A stretch of 64,000 bases of DNA from Catellatospora coxensis (GCF_016862635.1 NZ_BONI01000041.1:17028-81027), one strand, 5' to 3'. Positions 1 through 8,620 are shown, counted from the first letter of the stretch. The notes: generated by a model from the letters alone, not told the origin. Numbers and translations are program-made.

Positions 1-915
1 GGGCTGATCGAGCGCGTGGTGGCGCGGCTGGGGACCGGGCCGGCCACCATCGTCGGGCCGGGCGACGACGCGGCGCTGGTCACCGCCTCCGACGGGCGGG
101 TCGTCGCCTCAACGGACGTGCTCGTCGAGGGCCGGCACTTCCGGCGGGACTGGGCCGAGGCCGAGGACATCGGCCGCCGCGCCGCCGCCGCCAACCTCGC
201 CGACATCGCCGCGATGGGCGCCACCGCGACGGCGCTGCTGGTGGGCCTGTGCGCGCCGCCGGACCTGGACGTGGCCTGGGCCGAGCAGCTCTCCGACGGG
301 CTGGCCACCGAGGCCGCGCTGGTCGGGGCGAGCGTCGTCGGCGGGGACATGACCGCCAGCCCCACGCTGACCATCGCGGTGACCGCGCTCGGCGACCTGC
401 ACGGGCTGCCGCCGGTGCTGCGCTCGGGCGCGCGGGTCGGGGACGTGGTGGCGCTGGCGGGGCGGGTCGGCTTCGCGGCGGCCGGGTACACGGTGCTGTC
501 GCGTGGCTTCCGCACCCCGAAGATCCTGGTCGAGGCGTACCGGCGGCCGGTGGTGCCGTACGCGCTCGGGCCGGCGGCGGGGCGGGCCGGGGCGACCTCG
601 ATGATCGACGTGTCGGACGGGCTGATCGCGGATCTCGGGCACATCGCGCAGGCCAGCAAGGTCGGCGTCAACCTGCATCGCAGCGCGTTCAAGGTGCCGG
701 AGCAGATGCGCGACGCGGCGCTGGCGCTGGGCGTGGACCCGTACCAGTGGCTGCTGGCCGGGGGCGACGACCACGCGCTGGCCGCGACGTTCCCCGCGGA
801 CGTGGCGCTGCCGGAGGGCTGGCACGTGATCGGCGAGGTGGTCGAGGGCGGCACGGTGACGCTCGACAACCGCCCGTGGTACGGCCCGAAGGGGTGGGAC
901 CACTTCCGGGCATAG
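1..915 (+). CDS. thiL: Thiamine-monophosphate kinase (5' end outside window)
   Basis: ThiL phosphorylates thiamine monophosphate to thiamine diphosphate with ATP, the last cytoplasmic step of cofactor synthesis. The reading frame is open from base 1, so the N-terminus, probably some 15-20 residues, lies upstream. Of the 304 visible residues, GPGDDAA near 19-25 is the metal/ATP motif. STDVLVEGRHF near 32 follows, then IDVSDGLIADLGH near 202 and GGDDHAL near 254, all typical of the AIR-synthase/ThiL fold. No other thi gene is visible here. A GNAT gene follows after 26 bases but seems to have its own promoter inside this gap. Confidence 0.93.
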   Translation, partial: GLIERVVARLGTGPATIVGPGDDAALVTASDGRVVASTDVLVEGRHFRRDWAEAEDIGRRAAAANLADIAAMGATATALLVGLCAPPDLDVAWAEQLSDGLATEAALVGASVVGGDMTASPTLTIAVTALGDLHGLPPVLRSGARVGDVVALAGRVGFAAAGYTVLSRGFRTPKILVEAYRRPVVPYALGPAAGRAGATSMIDVSDGLIADLGHIAQASKVGVNLHRSAFKVPEQMRDAALALGVDPYQWLLAGGDDHALAATFPADVALPEGWHVIGEVVEGGTVTLDNRPWYGPKGWDHFRA

Positions 916-928
916 CGGGCATGCGCAG

Positions 929-934
929 TATCCT
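929..934 (+). promoter_or_regulatory. -10 element of a leaderless promoter (GNAT gene)
   Basis: TATCCT lies exactly 7 bases before the GTG at 942. The same TANNNT-N6-8-start arrangement recurs throughout the window, which is why I place the GNAT start at 942 rather than at the in-frame ATG at 921. Confidence 0.5.
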
Positions 935-941
935 CTGCGCC

Positions 942-1406
942 GTGACCGAGATTGAGATCAAACCGACCCGCTACGGCGGGTCGGTCGCCCGAAAACTGAT
1001 CGCCGAACTCATGGCCGACCTCACCGAACGGTACGGCGGCTCCGACGCGACCCCGATCGAGGCCGTCGAGTTCGACCCGCCCGACGGCGGCTTCTTCGTG
1101 GCATACCTCGACGGCTCGCCGGTCGGCTGCGGCGGCTGGCGCAGCTGGGCCGGCTCGGAGGAGATCGCGGAGATCAAGCGCGTTTACGCCTCGGCCACGG
1201 TGCGCGGCAAGGGCGTCGGCAGGGCGATCATGACGGCGCTGGAAGCCGACGCGCGGTCGCACGGCCGGGTCCGTGCGATCCTGGAGACCGGCACCGCCCA
1301 GCCTGAGGCCATGGCCATGTACCAGGCCATCGGCTACCAGCTGATCGCCAACTTCGGCCACTACCGCGACGAGCCCGGCTGCCGCTCCTTCGGCCGCGAC
1401 CTCTGA
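942..1406 (+). CDS. GNAT family N-acetyltransferase
   Basis: A 154-residue protein of the GNAT fold, which transfers the acetyl group of acetyl-CoA to an amine; the substrate is unknown. The pyrophosphate-binding signature is VRGKGVGRAIM near 87-97. It is preceded by the beta-4 strand EIAEIKRVYA and followed by the usual C-terminal region around ETGTAQPEAMAMYQAIGY. The start is GTG 942, which fits a leaderless transcript; ATG 921 would add seven residues. It lies just after thiL, and a long inverted repeat and the rpmB terminator follow its stop. Confidence 0.85.
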   Translation: MTEIEIKPTRYGGSVARKLIAELMADLTERYGGSDATPIEAVEFDPPDGGFFVAYLDGSPVGCGGWRSWAGSEEIAEIKRVYASATVRGKGVGRAIMTALEADARSHGRVRAILETGTAQPEAMAMYQAIGYQLIANFGHYRDEPGCRSFGRDL

Positions 1407-1443
1407 CCCACCCGCCCAGCCTGCCCACCGCGCCCCCTCGGGC

Positions 1444-1506
1444 CGCAACTCTTAAACACTCGCGCCTTCACTCCGCTCGTGAAGGCGCAGGTCTTTAAGA
1501 GTTGCG
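1444..1506. repeat. Intergenic inverted repeat, family 1 copy A
   Basis: Outer arms CGCAACTCTTAAA (1444-1456) and TTTAAGAGTTGCG (1494-1506) are perfectly complementary. An inner 10-bp palindrome (1462-1471 with 1479-1488) sits in the loop. The arm is shared with copies near 5861 and 59193, and all three lie just downstream of a gene. The AT-rich arm stands out against the GC-rich background. Confidence 0.8.
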
Positions 1507-1542
1507 CCAGGAGGGCGGGGCCGGGGTGGGGACAGGGACGGC

Positions 1543-1575
1543 AAAAGGCCGCCGAGCGCAGCTCGGCGGCCTTTT
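1543..1575. terminator. Bidirectional rho-independent terminator
   Basis: A perfect 15-bp stem (1543-1557 with 1561-1575) with loop GCA. It is flanked by AAAA on the left and TTTT on the right, so it can end transcripts from both strands: rpmB leftward and the GNAT gene rightward. Confidence 0.85.
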
Positions 1576-1588
1576 GGGAAAGTTCGCG

Positions 1589-1780
1589 TCAGGCGCGGGC
1601 GACCTTGCCGGCCTTCAGGCAGGAGGTGCAGGCCTGGACCTTGCGGGAGGTGCCGCCACCGGCGGGGGTACGCACCGTCTGGATGTTCGGGTTCCAGCGG
1701 CGGTTGGTCTTCTTCTTCGACCACGGCACGTTGTGACCGAAGCCCGGTCCCTTGCCACAGACGTCGCACACGCTAGCCAC
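1589..1780 (-). CDS. rpmB: 50S ribosomal protein L28 (bL28)
   Basis: 63 residues, a normal length for L28 of the large ribosomal subunit. It begins MASVCDVCGKGPGFGHNV and has two CxxC pairs (Cys5/Cys8 and ACTSC near 51-54). This is the zinc-binding (C+) form. The start is GTG at 1780, preceded by GGAG seven bases upstream. It is transcribed away from the DAK2 gene, with about 205 bp between the two starts, and ends before a strong terminator. Confidence 0.95.
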   Translation of the reverse strand: MASVCDVCGKGPGFGHNVPWSKKKTNRRWNPNIQTVRTPAGGGTSRKVQACTSCLKAGKVARA

Positions 1781-1972
1781 GGAATACTCCTGAGTTCGTC
1801 TTGATCAACTACCCGACCAAGCGTCACTGTGCCGGGAACTTTGCCAGGGTACCTGACGCGCAGGGCACGTGCCCAATCGGGGCGGAGCCGCCCGGTCGTA
1901 TCCGACCCGTGCGACGGCTGACATGACTGTACCGTCCACCACGCCCAACGCGAGAACCGGGTGCGGCACCGA

Positions 1973-1978
1973 TAGGCT
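1973..1978 (+). promoter_or_regulatory. -10 element of a leaderless promoter (DAK2 gene)
   Basis: TAGGCT sits exactly 7 bases before GTG 1986, which sets the start of the downstream gene. The same hexamer is used before two lepB genes and the Nudix gene. Confidence 0.55.
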
Positions 1979-1985
1979 TGCGCCC

Positions 1986-3584
1986 GTGCTGGAGGTCCTG
2001 GACATCGCGGCGGTCAGGCGCTGGAGTTCGCTGGCCGTGGCCGGTTTGAGCAGGCATGAGCAGGCGCTGAACCAGCTGAACGTGTACCCGGTGCCCGATG
2101 GCGACACCGGCACCAATCTGCTGCTGACGCTGTCCGCGGCGGAGCAGGCGGTGGGCGGCGCGCTGACGGACGCGCCGTCGACGGGGGCGGTGCTGCGCAC
2201 CATGGCCCGCGGCGCGCTGCTGGGCGCGCGCGGCAACTCCGGCGTCATCAGCGCGCAGTGGCTGGCCGGCCTGGCCGACGCCGTGGACGGCGACGGGCTG
2301 GCGGCGGCGCTCGACGCGGCGGCCAAGTCGGCGTACGCCGCGGTCGCCAGGCCGGTGGAGGGCACCATCCTCACCGTGGCGCGGGCCGCCGCCGAGGCCG
2401 CGCACCAGGGCTCCGACGAGCCCGCGGCGGTACGCGCGGCGGTGCTGGGCGCTCGGGAGGCGCTGGCGCGTACCCCGGAGCAGCTGCCGGTGCTGGCCGC
2501 GGCCGGGGTGGTCGACGCGGGCGGGCAGGGCCTGGTGCTGCTGCTGGAGGCGCTGCTGGAGGCGCTGACCGGCGAGCACGACGAGAGCGAGGTCGAGGGC
2601 GCGGTGCCGCGCGACGGCGAGCACGGGCACGGCCACGATCACGCCGGGCACGGGCACGGCTCGGCGGCGCTGACCTACCGCGGGCCCGCGTACGAGGTGC
2701 AGTTCCTGATCGACACCGGCGCCGGGGAGATCGCACGGCTGCGCGCGGCGCTGGACCGGCTGGGGGACTCCCTGGTCATCGTCGGCGGCGCGCCGACATG
2801 GCGGGTGCACGTGCACGTGGACGACGCGGGCGCGGCGATGGAGGCGGGGCTCGCGGCCGGGCGGCCGTACCAGATCCAGATCACCCACCTGACCAGCTCG
2901 ACCGCCGAGGGCGCGCCGCGGCGGCCCGACCCGACGGCGCGCGCGGTGGTCGTCACCGCGGCCGGGGACGGCATCGAGGAGCTGCTGATCGCCGAGGGCG
3001 CGGTGGCGATCGGCGGCAACCCGTCCACCGCGGAGGTGCTCGACGCGATCCTCGCCACCGGCGCGGGCCGGGTCGCGGTGCTGCCCACCGACTCCAACCT
3101 GCGCGCGGTGTGCCAGGCGGCGGCCGAGGAGGCGTTCGGCGAGGGCGTCAAGGTGCGCGTGGTGCCCACCCGCTCGCCGGTGCAGGCCCTGGCGGCGCTG
3201 GCGGTGCGCGACCACGCCCGCCGGTTCGAGGACGACGTGATCGCGATGGCCGAGGCGGCCGGCGCGTGCCGCTCGGCGGAGGTCACCACGGCCAGCCGGG
3301 AGGCGCTCACGGTGGCCGGGCGGTGCCGGCCCGGCGACGTCATCGCCCTGGTCGAGGGCGAGGTCAACCTGATCGGCGACGACCTGACCGTCGTGTGCTG
3401 CGGGCTGCTGGACCGGATGCTGGCCAGCGGCGGCGAGCTGGTGACCCTGCTCACCGGCGCGCAGGCCCCGGACGGCCTGGTCGAGGCGGTGACCGCGCAC
3501 GTGGCCACCCGATGGCCGTTCGTCGAGGTGCACGCGTACCCGGGCGGCCAGCCGCACTACCCGCTGCTGGTGGGCGTCGAGTGA
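1986..3584 (+). CDS. DhaL/DAK2-domain protein (FakA/YloV-like)
   Basis: 532 residues, resembling the FakA/YloV family, whose characterised member is the ATP-binding subunit of fatty-acid kinase, working with a FakB lipid carrier. The N-terminal DhaL nucleotide-binding domain shows NVYPVPDGDTGTNLLLT near 35-51 and ARGNSGVISAQW near 80-91. A middle domain and a C-terminal FakA-type domain follow (NPSTAEVLDAI, VLPTDSNL). A histidine-rich spacer, DGEHGHGHDHAGHGHGS near 208-224, joins the DhaL and middle domains and is unusual. The start is GTG 1986, inferred leaderless; ORF extension upstream to 1869 is not supported. As in many bacteria the gene lies between rpmB and recG. The role here is inferred from family only. 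Confidence 0.85.
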   Translation: MLEVLDIAAVRRWSSLAVAGLSRHEQALNQLNVYPVPDGDTGTNLLLTLSAAEQAVGGALTDAPSTGAVLRTMARGALLGARGNSGVISAQWLAGLADAVDGDGLAAALDAAAKSAYAAVARPVEGTILTVARAAAEAAHQGSDEPAAVRAAVLGAREALARTPEQLPVLAAAGVVDAGGQGLVLLLEALLEALTGEHDESEVEGAVPRDGEHGHGHDHAGHGHGSAALTYRGPAYEVQFLIDTGAGEIARLRAALDRLGDSLVIVGGAPTWRVHVHVDDAGAAMEAGLAAGRPYQIQITHLTSSTAEGAPRRPDPTARAVVVTAAGDGIEELLIAEGAVAIGGNPSTAEVLDAILATGAGRVAVLPTDSNLRAVCQAAAEEAFGEGVKVRVVPTRSPVQALAALAVRDHARRFEDDVIAMAEAAGACRSAEVTTASREALTVAGRCRPGDVIALVEGEVNLIGDDLTVVCCGLLDRMLASGGELVTLLTGAQAPDGLVEAVTAHVATRWPFVEVHAYPGGQPHYPLLVGVE

Positions 3585-3620
3585 GGGCCGGCCTGTCACA
3601 GGGCCGGGAGAGGATCGGGT

Positions 3621-5816
3621 ATGACCTCCGCTGACGTCGACACCCCGCTGACCAAGCTGGTCGGGGAGAAGACCGCCAAGGCGCTGGCCGTGCACCTCGA
3701 CCTGTACACCGCCGGTGACCTGCTCCACCACGTGCCCCGGCGCTACGACCAGCGCGGCGAGCACACCGACATGCGCACGCTGGAGATCGGCGAAGAGGTC
3801 ACGGTCCTGGCCCAGGTGCTGCGCACCACGACCCGGCCGATGCGGCAGCGGCGCGGCAGCATGCTGGAGGTCGTCGTCGGCGACGGGGCGGGCGGGCAGC
3901 TCGTGCTGACGTACTTCCAGCAGGCCTGGCGCGAGCGCGACCTGCGCCCCGGGCGCTGGGGCCTGTTCGCGGGCAAGGTCAGCGACTTCCGCGGCCGCCG
4001 CCAGCTCAACAGCCCCGAGTACGTGCTGCTCGACCAGGGCGCCGCCGACGGCGAGGTGGCCGCCGAGGTGGAGGAGTTCGCCGGGGCGCTGATCCCGGTG
4101 TACCCGGCCGCCGCGGCCGTGCCGACCTGGGTGATCGCCCGCTGCGTGCGGGTCGTGCTGGACACGGTGACCATGCCGCCGGACGCGACGCCGTCCCGCA
4201 TCCGCGCCGAGCGCAAGCTGATCGACCTGGCCACGGCGCTGCACGAGATCCACCGCCCGTCGTCCAAGGAGCTGCTGTACATCGCCAAGCGCCGGCTGGC
4301 CTGGGACGAGGCCTTCGCCGTGCAGCTCACGCTGGTCCGCCGCAAGCGCGACGCGGCCGCCTGGCCCGCCAAGCCCCGGCCGCGGCGCGACGGCGGCCTG
4401 CTCGCCGGGTTCGACGCCGCGCTGCCGTTCACGCTCACCGACGGGCAGCTCGCCGTCGGCGAGGAGATCGCCGCCGACCTGGCCGTCGCGCACCCCATGC
4501 ACCGGCTGCTGCAGGGCGAGGTCGGCGCGGGCAAGACGCTGGTCGCGCTGCGGGCCATGCTGCAGGTGGTGGACGCGGGCGGGCAGGCCGCGCTGCTGGC
4601 CCCGACCGAGGTGCTGGCCACCCAGCACCACCGGGGCATCACCCGGATGCTCGGCCCCGCCGGGCGCGCCGACGAACTCGACGGCGACCCGAACGGCACC
4701 CAGGTCGCCCTGGTCACCGGTTCGCAGGGCGCGGCGGCGCGGCGCAAGGTGCTGGCGAAGCTCGCCGACGGCAGCGCCGGGCTGGTCATCGGCACCCACG
4801 CGCTGCTGTACGAGGGCGTCGACTTCGCCGACCTCGGCCTCGTGGTCGTCGACGAGCAGCACCGCTTCGGCGTGGAGCAGCGCGACGCGCTGCGGGCCAA
4901 GGCCGAGCAGCCGCCGCACGTCCTGGTCATGACCGCGACCCCGATCCCGCGCACCGTCGCCATGACGGTGTACGGCGACCTGGAGGTGTCGACGCTGTCG
5001 CAGCTGCCCGGCGGGCGCTCGCCGATCGCCTCGCACGTCGTCCCCGTCGCCGAGAAGCCCGCGTTCCTGGACCGGGCCTGGCGGCGCGTGGTCGAGGAGG
5101 TCCAGCAGGGCCACCAGGCGTACGTCGTGTGCCCGCGCATCGGCGACAGCGGCACCGACGACGACACCCCGCCGCCCGACGACGCCGTCGAGGACGAGCG
5201 CCGCCCGCCGGTCGCCGTGCTGGACGTCGCCCCGCTGCTGGCCGAGGGCCCGCTGCGCGGGCTGCGGATCGGGGTGCTGCACGGCAAGCTGCCCGCCGAC
5301 GAGAAGGACGCGATCATGCGTACGTTCTCGGCCGGTCAGCTCGACGTGCTGGTCGCCACGACCGTGATCGAGGTCGGGGTGGACGTGCCCAACGCGACCG
5401 CGATGGTCATCCTCGACGCCGACCGGTTCGGCGTCTCGCAGCTGCACCAGCTGCGCGGCCGGGTCGGCCGGGGCAGCGCCGCGGGCCTGTGCCTGCTGGT
5501 CACCGAGGCCGTTGCGGGCACCCCAGCCCGCGAGCGGCTGGACGCGGTCGCCTCCACCCTGGACGGCTTCCGCCTGGCCGAACTGGACCTGGAACAGCGC
5601 CGCGAGGGCGACGTGCTGGGCGCCGCCCAGTCCGGCCGGCGCTCCCACCTGCGCCTGCTCTCCCTGCTGCGCGATCGCGACCTGATCGGCGAGGCCCGCG
5701 CCGAGGCCGAGTCCCTGCTCGCCGAGGACCCCGACCTCTCCGCCCACCCGCTCCTGGCCGCCCAGATCACCCGCCTCGTCGACGACGACCGCGCCGAATA
5801 CCTCCAGAAGGGCTGA
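3621..5816 (+). CDS. recG: ATP-dependent DNA helicase RecG
   Basis: 731 residues, slightly longer than E. coli RecG (693). RecG reverses stalled replication forks and branch-migrates Holliday junctions. The N-terminal wedge/OB domain spans roughly residues 50-160. The helicase core has Walker A GEVGAGKT near 300, motif II VVVDEQHRFG near 408-417, motif III MTATPIPRT, and motif VI QLHQLRGRVGRG. The ATG at 3621 is preceded by GGGAGAGG. It lies 36 bp after the DAK2 gene and is probably co-transcribed with it. Confidence 0.96.
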   Translation: MTSADVDTPLTKLVGEKTAKALAVHLDLYTAGDLLHHVPRRYDQRGEHTDMRTLEIGEEVTVLAQVLRTTTRPMRQRRGSMLEVVVGDGAGGQLVLTYFQQAWRERDLRPGRWGLFAGKVSDFRGRRQLNSPEYVLLDQGAADGEVAAEVEEFAGALIPVYPAAAAVPTWVIARCVRVVLDTVTMPPDATPSRIRAERKLIDLATALHEIHRPSSKELLYIAKRRLAWDEAFAVQLTLVRRKRDAAAWPAKPRPRRDGGLLAGFDAALPFTLTDGQLAVGEEIAADLAVAHPMHRLLQGEVGAGKTLVALRAMLQVVDAGGQAALLAPTEVLATQHHRGITRMLGPAGRADELDGDPNGTQVALVTGSQGAAARRKVLAKLADGSAGLVIGTHALLYEGVDFADLGLVVVDEQHRFGVEQRDALRAKAEQPPHVLVMTATPIPRTVAMTVYGDLEVSTLSQLPGGRSPIASHVVPVAEKPAFLDRAWRRVVEEVQQGHQAYVVCPRIGDSGTDDDTPPPDDAVEDERRPPVAVLDVAPLLAEGPLRGLRIGVLHGKLPADEKDAIMRTFSAGQLDVLVATTVIEVGVDVPNATAMVILDADRFGVSQLHQLRGRVGRGSAAGLCLLVTEAVAGTPARERLDAVASTLDGFRLAELDLEQRREGDVLGAAQSGRRSHLRLLSLLRDRDLIGEARAEAESLLAEDPDLSAHPLLAAQITRLVDDDRAEYLQKG

Positions 5817-5860
5817 CCGCCCGAGGTCCGGCCTTCGGCCCCGCCGCGCCCCGCCCCCCA

Positions 5861-5931
5861 CTGCCGCAACTCTTAAAGAGTCGGGGCATTCGGGCGTCTT
5901 CCAGGCCACAAGTCTTTAAGAGTTGCGGCAG
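5861..5931. repeat. Intergenic inverted repeat, family 1 copy B
   Basis: A perfect 19-bp inverted repeat (5861-5879 with 5913-5931) with a 33-base loop. The arm contains GCCGCAACTCTTAAAGA and matches copies A and C. It lies between convergent recG and the LPXTG gene. Confidence 0.85.
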
Positions 5932-5950
5932 GGGGCCGGGGTGGGACGAA

Positions 5951-5983
5951 GAAGGGGCGGGTCCGAATCGGACCCGCCCCTTC
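5951..5983. terminator. Bidirectional terminator between recG and the LPXTG gene
   Basis: A perfect 15-bp stem, 5951-5965 with 5969-5983, with loop AAT and followed by TTTC. It lies between two convergent genes. Confidence 0.75.
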
Positions 5984-6002
5984 TTTCAGGTGATCAGAGT
6001 GA

Positions 6003-7211
6003 TCAGACCTCGGTCATGTTCAGCCGGCGGCGGCGCGCCAGCATGAAGACGGCGAAGCCGAGCGCGACCAGCAGCAGGCCGGACACCACGACGATGGTGA
6101 CGTTCGCGCCGGTGCGGGGCAGCGTCGGCGGAGCCGAGGGGGAGGCCGACGGGGTGGGCGTCGGGCAGTCCTTGGCCTCGGCCTGGTACTCGTCGATCTT
6201 GACGCCGTTCTCGAAGACCTCGATCGCCTTCGCGGCGGCCTTCGGCACGGTCACCTTGACCGGGTCCTCACCGGGCTGGATGGTGATCTTCTCGGTGGTG
6301 AAGCCGCCCGCGCCCTTGACCTCGAACACGGCCGCCTTGGTGGCGTCCTTGGCGTTCATCAGGGTGACGGTGGCGACGCCGGTGCAGTCCGAGGCGAACA
6401 CGGCCGAGGGCTTCGGCGCGTTCTTCACGCAGGTGCCCTCGAAGGCGACGACGCGCGACTGGGTGTCGGCGGAGCCGGTCCAGTTCAGGCGGATCTTCAG
6501 GCGCACCGCGGTGGCGTTGCCGGGCACCGACTGGGTGGCCTGGACCGTGCCGCCGCCCGGGATGCTGACGTCGCCGTGCAGGCCGACCACGCTGGCCAGG
6601 TCGGTCAGCGGCTCCCAGTTGTCGGCGCCGTGCTCGATCGCCGAGAACTTCGGGTCGTTCGGGTTGTCGGCCTTGTTGATGATCGTGACCTTGGCGGCGT
6701 CGGTGTAGTGCTTGTTGATCGCCGACCAGGAGACCTTCCAGTTGCCGGTCTCGGTGTCACAGGCGGCCTGACCGGTGAGGTCGGCCTTGTAGTTGCCGCA
6801 CTCGGACTTGTCGAGCGCGATGTGGCCCGCGTTGGTCTGGGTGACGCCGTTGGACCACTTGCCGAAGATGGTCAGGTCGGCGGTGGCCGTGTCGAGGCTG
6901 GCGCGCTGCTCACCGACGATCTTGCCGAGCTTGCCGTTGGCCTTGCCCGGCAGGGTGGCGCCGTCGACGATGTTCGTGATCGCACTGTCGGGGGACGACT
7001 TGTCGTCCACGACGTCGATCACCGCGGTCAGCTTGGTGTCCCAGTTCTCGACCGTCCAAGTGATGATCCACTCGCTCGGCGTGCACTTCGCCTTGGCGGT
7101 GACGGTGGTGTGGTGCGCCTGAGCGGGGCTGGCCAGAACGGCGACGCCCGCGAGGCCGAGCAGCACACTGCCGGAGTATGCCGCGAGGCGGCGCAGGAAG
7201 GGGGTCTTCAC
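6003..7211 (-). CDS. LPXTG-anchored surface protein
   Basis: 402 residues. A signal peptide (about 1-32, ending ASPAQA) is followed by two related modules of about 100 residues. Each begins with a Cys and a W-x-[IV]-[ST]-W strand (near 42 and 150) and ends with a Cys. A third shorter module (about 268-345), a Thr/Ser/Pro-rich stalk, and a sortase signal complete it: LPRTG near 364-368, a membrane segment 371-391, and RRRR. This predicts covalent attachment to the cell wall by a sortase. I do not recognise the modules and no function is assigned. The start is GTG 7211 with GGAG upstream. It stands alone, convergent with recG. Confidence 0.82.
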   Translation of the reverse strand: MKTPFLRRLAAYSGSVLLGLAGVAVLASPAQAHHTTVTAKAKCTPSEWIITWTVENWDTKLTAVIDVVDDKSSPDSAITNIVDGATLPGKANGKLGKIVGEQRASLDTATADLTIFGKWSNGVTQTNAGHIALDKSECGNYKADLTGQAACDTETGNWKVSWSAINKHYTDAAKVTIINKADNPNDPKFSAIEHGADNWEPLTDLASVVGLHGDVSIPGGGTVQATQSVPGNATAVRLKIRLNWTGSADTQSRVVAFEGTCVKNAPKPSAVFASDCTGVATVTLMNAKDATKAAVFEVKGAGGFTTEKITIQPGEDPVKVTVPKAAAKAIEVFENGVKIDEYQAEAKDCPTPTPSASPSAPPTLPRTGANVTIVVVSGLLLVALGFAVFMLARRRRLNMTEV

Positions 7212-7439
7212 ACGTGCTCCAGTTCGGGGTGTGTGGGACGAGGGTGAAGCTGTGAAGCGACCGCCTGACCCTAGTGAAGCTCCTTCGGGGGCACTAAGTG
7301 CTCAGCGAGCAGTTAAAGGAACCGTTGCCGAATCGTTATCGCATTTGCGTGACGAGTTCGATCTCGGTGGCGCTGCGCGCATGAACAGGTGAACCAGCGT
7401 CACCGAGCAGACGACGACCGGGGGTCGGCGGCCATGCCG

Positions 7440-7445
7440 TAGCGT
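7440..7445 (+). promoter_or_regulatory. -10 element of a leaderless promoter (rsmD)
   Basis: TAGCGT lies 7 bases before GTG 7453, which favours that start over GTG 7447. Confidence 0.5.
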
Positions 7446-7452
7446 CGTGATC

Positions 7453-8049
7453 GTGACCAGGATTGTGGCCGGCCGGTACGGCGGGCGACGGCTCCATGCC
7501 CCGACCGGCCGCGACACCCGGCCCACCTCCGACCGCGTACGCGAGGCGCTGTTCTCGGCTCTGGAGGCCATGACGGACCTGTCCGGCGCGCGGGTGCTGG
7601 ACCTGTTCGCGGGCTCCGGCGCGGTGGGCCTGGAGGCGCTGTCGCGCGGGGCGGCGCACGTGCTGCTGGTGGAGTCCGACGCGAAGGCCGTCCGGGTGAT
7701 CCGGGAGAACATCGCCACGCTCGGCGCGGGAGCCGCGGCCCGGGTGGCGGCCGGCAAGGCGTCGACGGTGCTGGCCGGCGGGCCGGCCGACGGGGCCTAC
7801 GACATCGTGTTCGCCGATCCGCCGTACGCGATGAGCGAGCCGGACGTCGCCGCGGTGCTGGCCGGGCTGGCCGGCCACGGCTGGCTCGCCGAGGACGCGG
7901 TGCTGGTCGTGGAGCGCTCCAGCCGCTCCCCGGAACCCGCCTGGGTGCAGGGTGTCACTGGGGAACGCAGCCGCCGTTACGGGGAGACCGCCCTTTGGTA
8001 CGGTCGCGCCGTTGCGCAGAGTGGCGGAGCGGTCTTACCGGAAGGGTGA
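7453..8049 (+). CDS. rsmD: 16S rRNA (guanine-N2)-methyltransferase RsmD
   Basis: 198 residues. RsmD methylates G966 of 16S rRNA on the assembled small subunit, using SAM. Visible motifs are the SAM-binding VLDLFAGSGAVGLEALSRG near 46-64 and the catalytic loop IVFADPPYAM near 117-126 (D/NPPY). The start is GTG 7453, giving MTRIVAGRYGGRRL, which matches family N-termini; GTG 7447 would add two residues. It partly overlaps the ribosome-binding region of coaD, so the two are probably co-transcribed. Confidence 0.93.
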   Translation: MTRIVAGRYGGRRLHAPTGRDTRPTSDRVREALFSALEAMTDLSGARVLDLFAGSGAVGLEALSRGAAHVLLVESDAKAVRVIRENIATLGAGAAARVAAGKASTVLAGGPADGAYDIVFADPPYAMSEPDVAAVLAGLAGHGWLAEDAVLVVERSSRSPEPAWVQGVTGERSRRYGETALWYGRAVAQSGGAVLPEG

Positions 8050-8056
8050 GCAGCTA

Positions 8057-8545
8057 GTGAGGCGTGCGGTCTGTCCCGGATCCTTCGATCCGGTCACCCG
8101 GGGACATCTGGACATCATCGATCGGTCGTCGCGCCTGTTCGACGAGGTGATCGTCGCGGTCCTGGTGAACCAGACGAAGCAGGGGCTGTTCTCCATCGAG
8201 GAGCGCATCGAGATCCTGCGCGAGGTCACCAAGAACCTGCCCAACGTGCGGATCGAGTCGTTCCGCGGGCTGCTGGTCGACTACTGCCGGGACAACGACG
8301 CCCAGGTCGTGGTCAAGGGCATCCGCGCGGTCAGCGACTTCGACTACGAGCTGCAGATGGCGCAGATGAACATCGGCCTGTCCGGGGTCGAGACCCTGTT
8401 CATGCCGACGAACCCGCTGTACTCGTTCGTGGCGTCCAGCCTCGTCAAGGAGATCGCCAAGTGGGGCGGCGAGGTCTCCTCCTTCGTTCCGGAGCTCGTG
8501 GAACGCCGTCTGCTGGAGAAGTACCGGGACGCCGGAACCGACTGA
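8057..8545 (+). CDS. coaD: Phosphopantetheine adenylyltransferase
   Basis: 162 residues, the standard length. CoaD joins 4'-phosphopantetheine and ATP to give dephospho-CoA, the penultimate step of CoA synthesis. Motifs seen are CPGSFDPVTRGHLDII at the N-terminus (the nucleotidyltransferase TxGH signature) and the C-terminal SFVASSLVKEIAKWGG. The start is GTG 8057, 7 bases after the rsmD stop, with AAGGGTGAG upstream; a longer in-frame ORF to 7952 overlaps rsmD and is not supported. Confidence 0.95.
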   Translation: MRRAVCPGSFDPVTRGHLDIIDRSSRLFDEVIVAVLVNQTKQGLFSIEERIEILREVTKNLPNVRIESFRGLLVDYCRDNDAQVVVKGIRAVSDFDYELQMAQMNIGLSGVETLFMPTNPLYSFVASSLVKEIAKWGGEVSSFVPELVERRLLEKYRDAGTD

Positions 8546-8620
8546 GCCGCAGGTCCGTCGCGGCGACGCGCCGCAGGGGTCCCCGGTCTGCCACACGGGT
8601 GGACGGGGGACGCATCATGG

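Noticed and set aside
1824..5909. A 1361-residue open frame on the minus strand across DAK2 and recG
   Set aside because: It is a high-GC shadow frame: composition is His/Gln/Arg/Ala-rich low complexity, with no domain, and it lies opposite two conserved genes.
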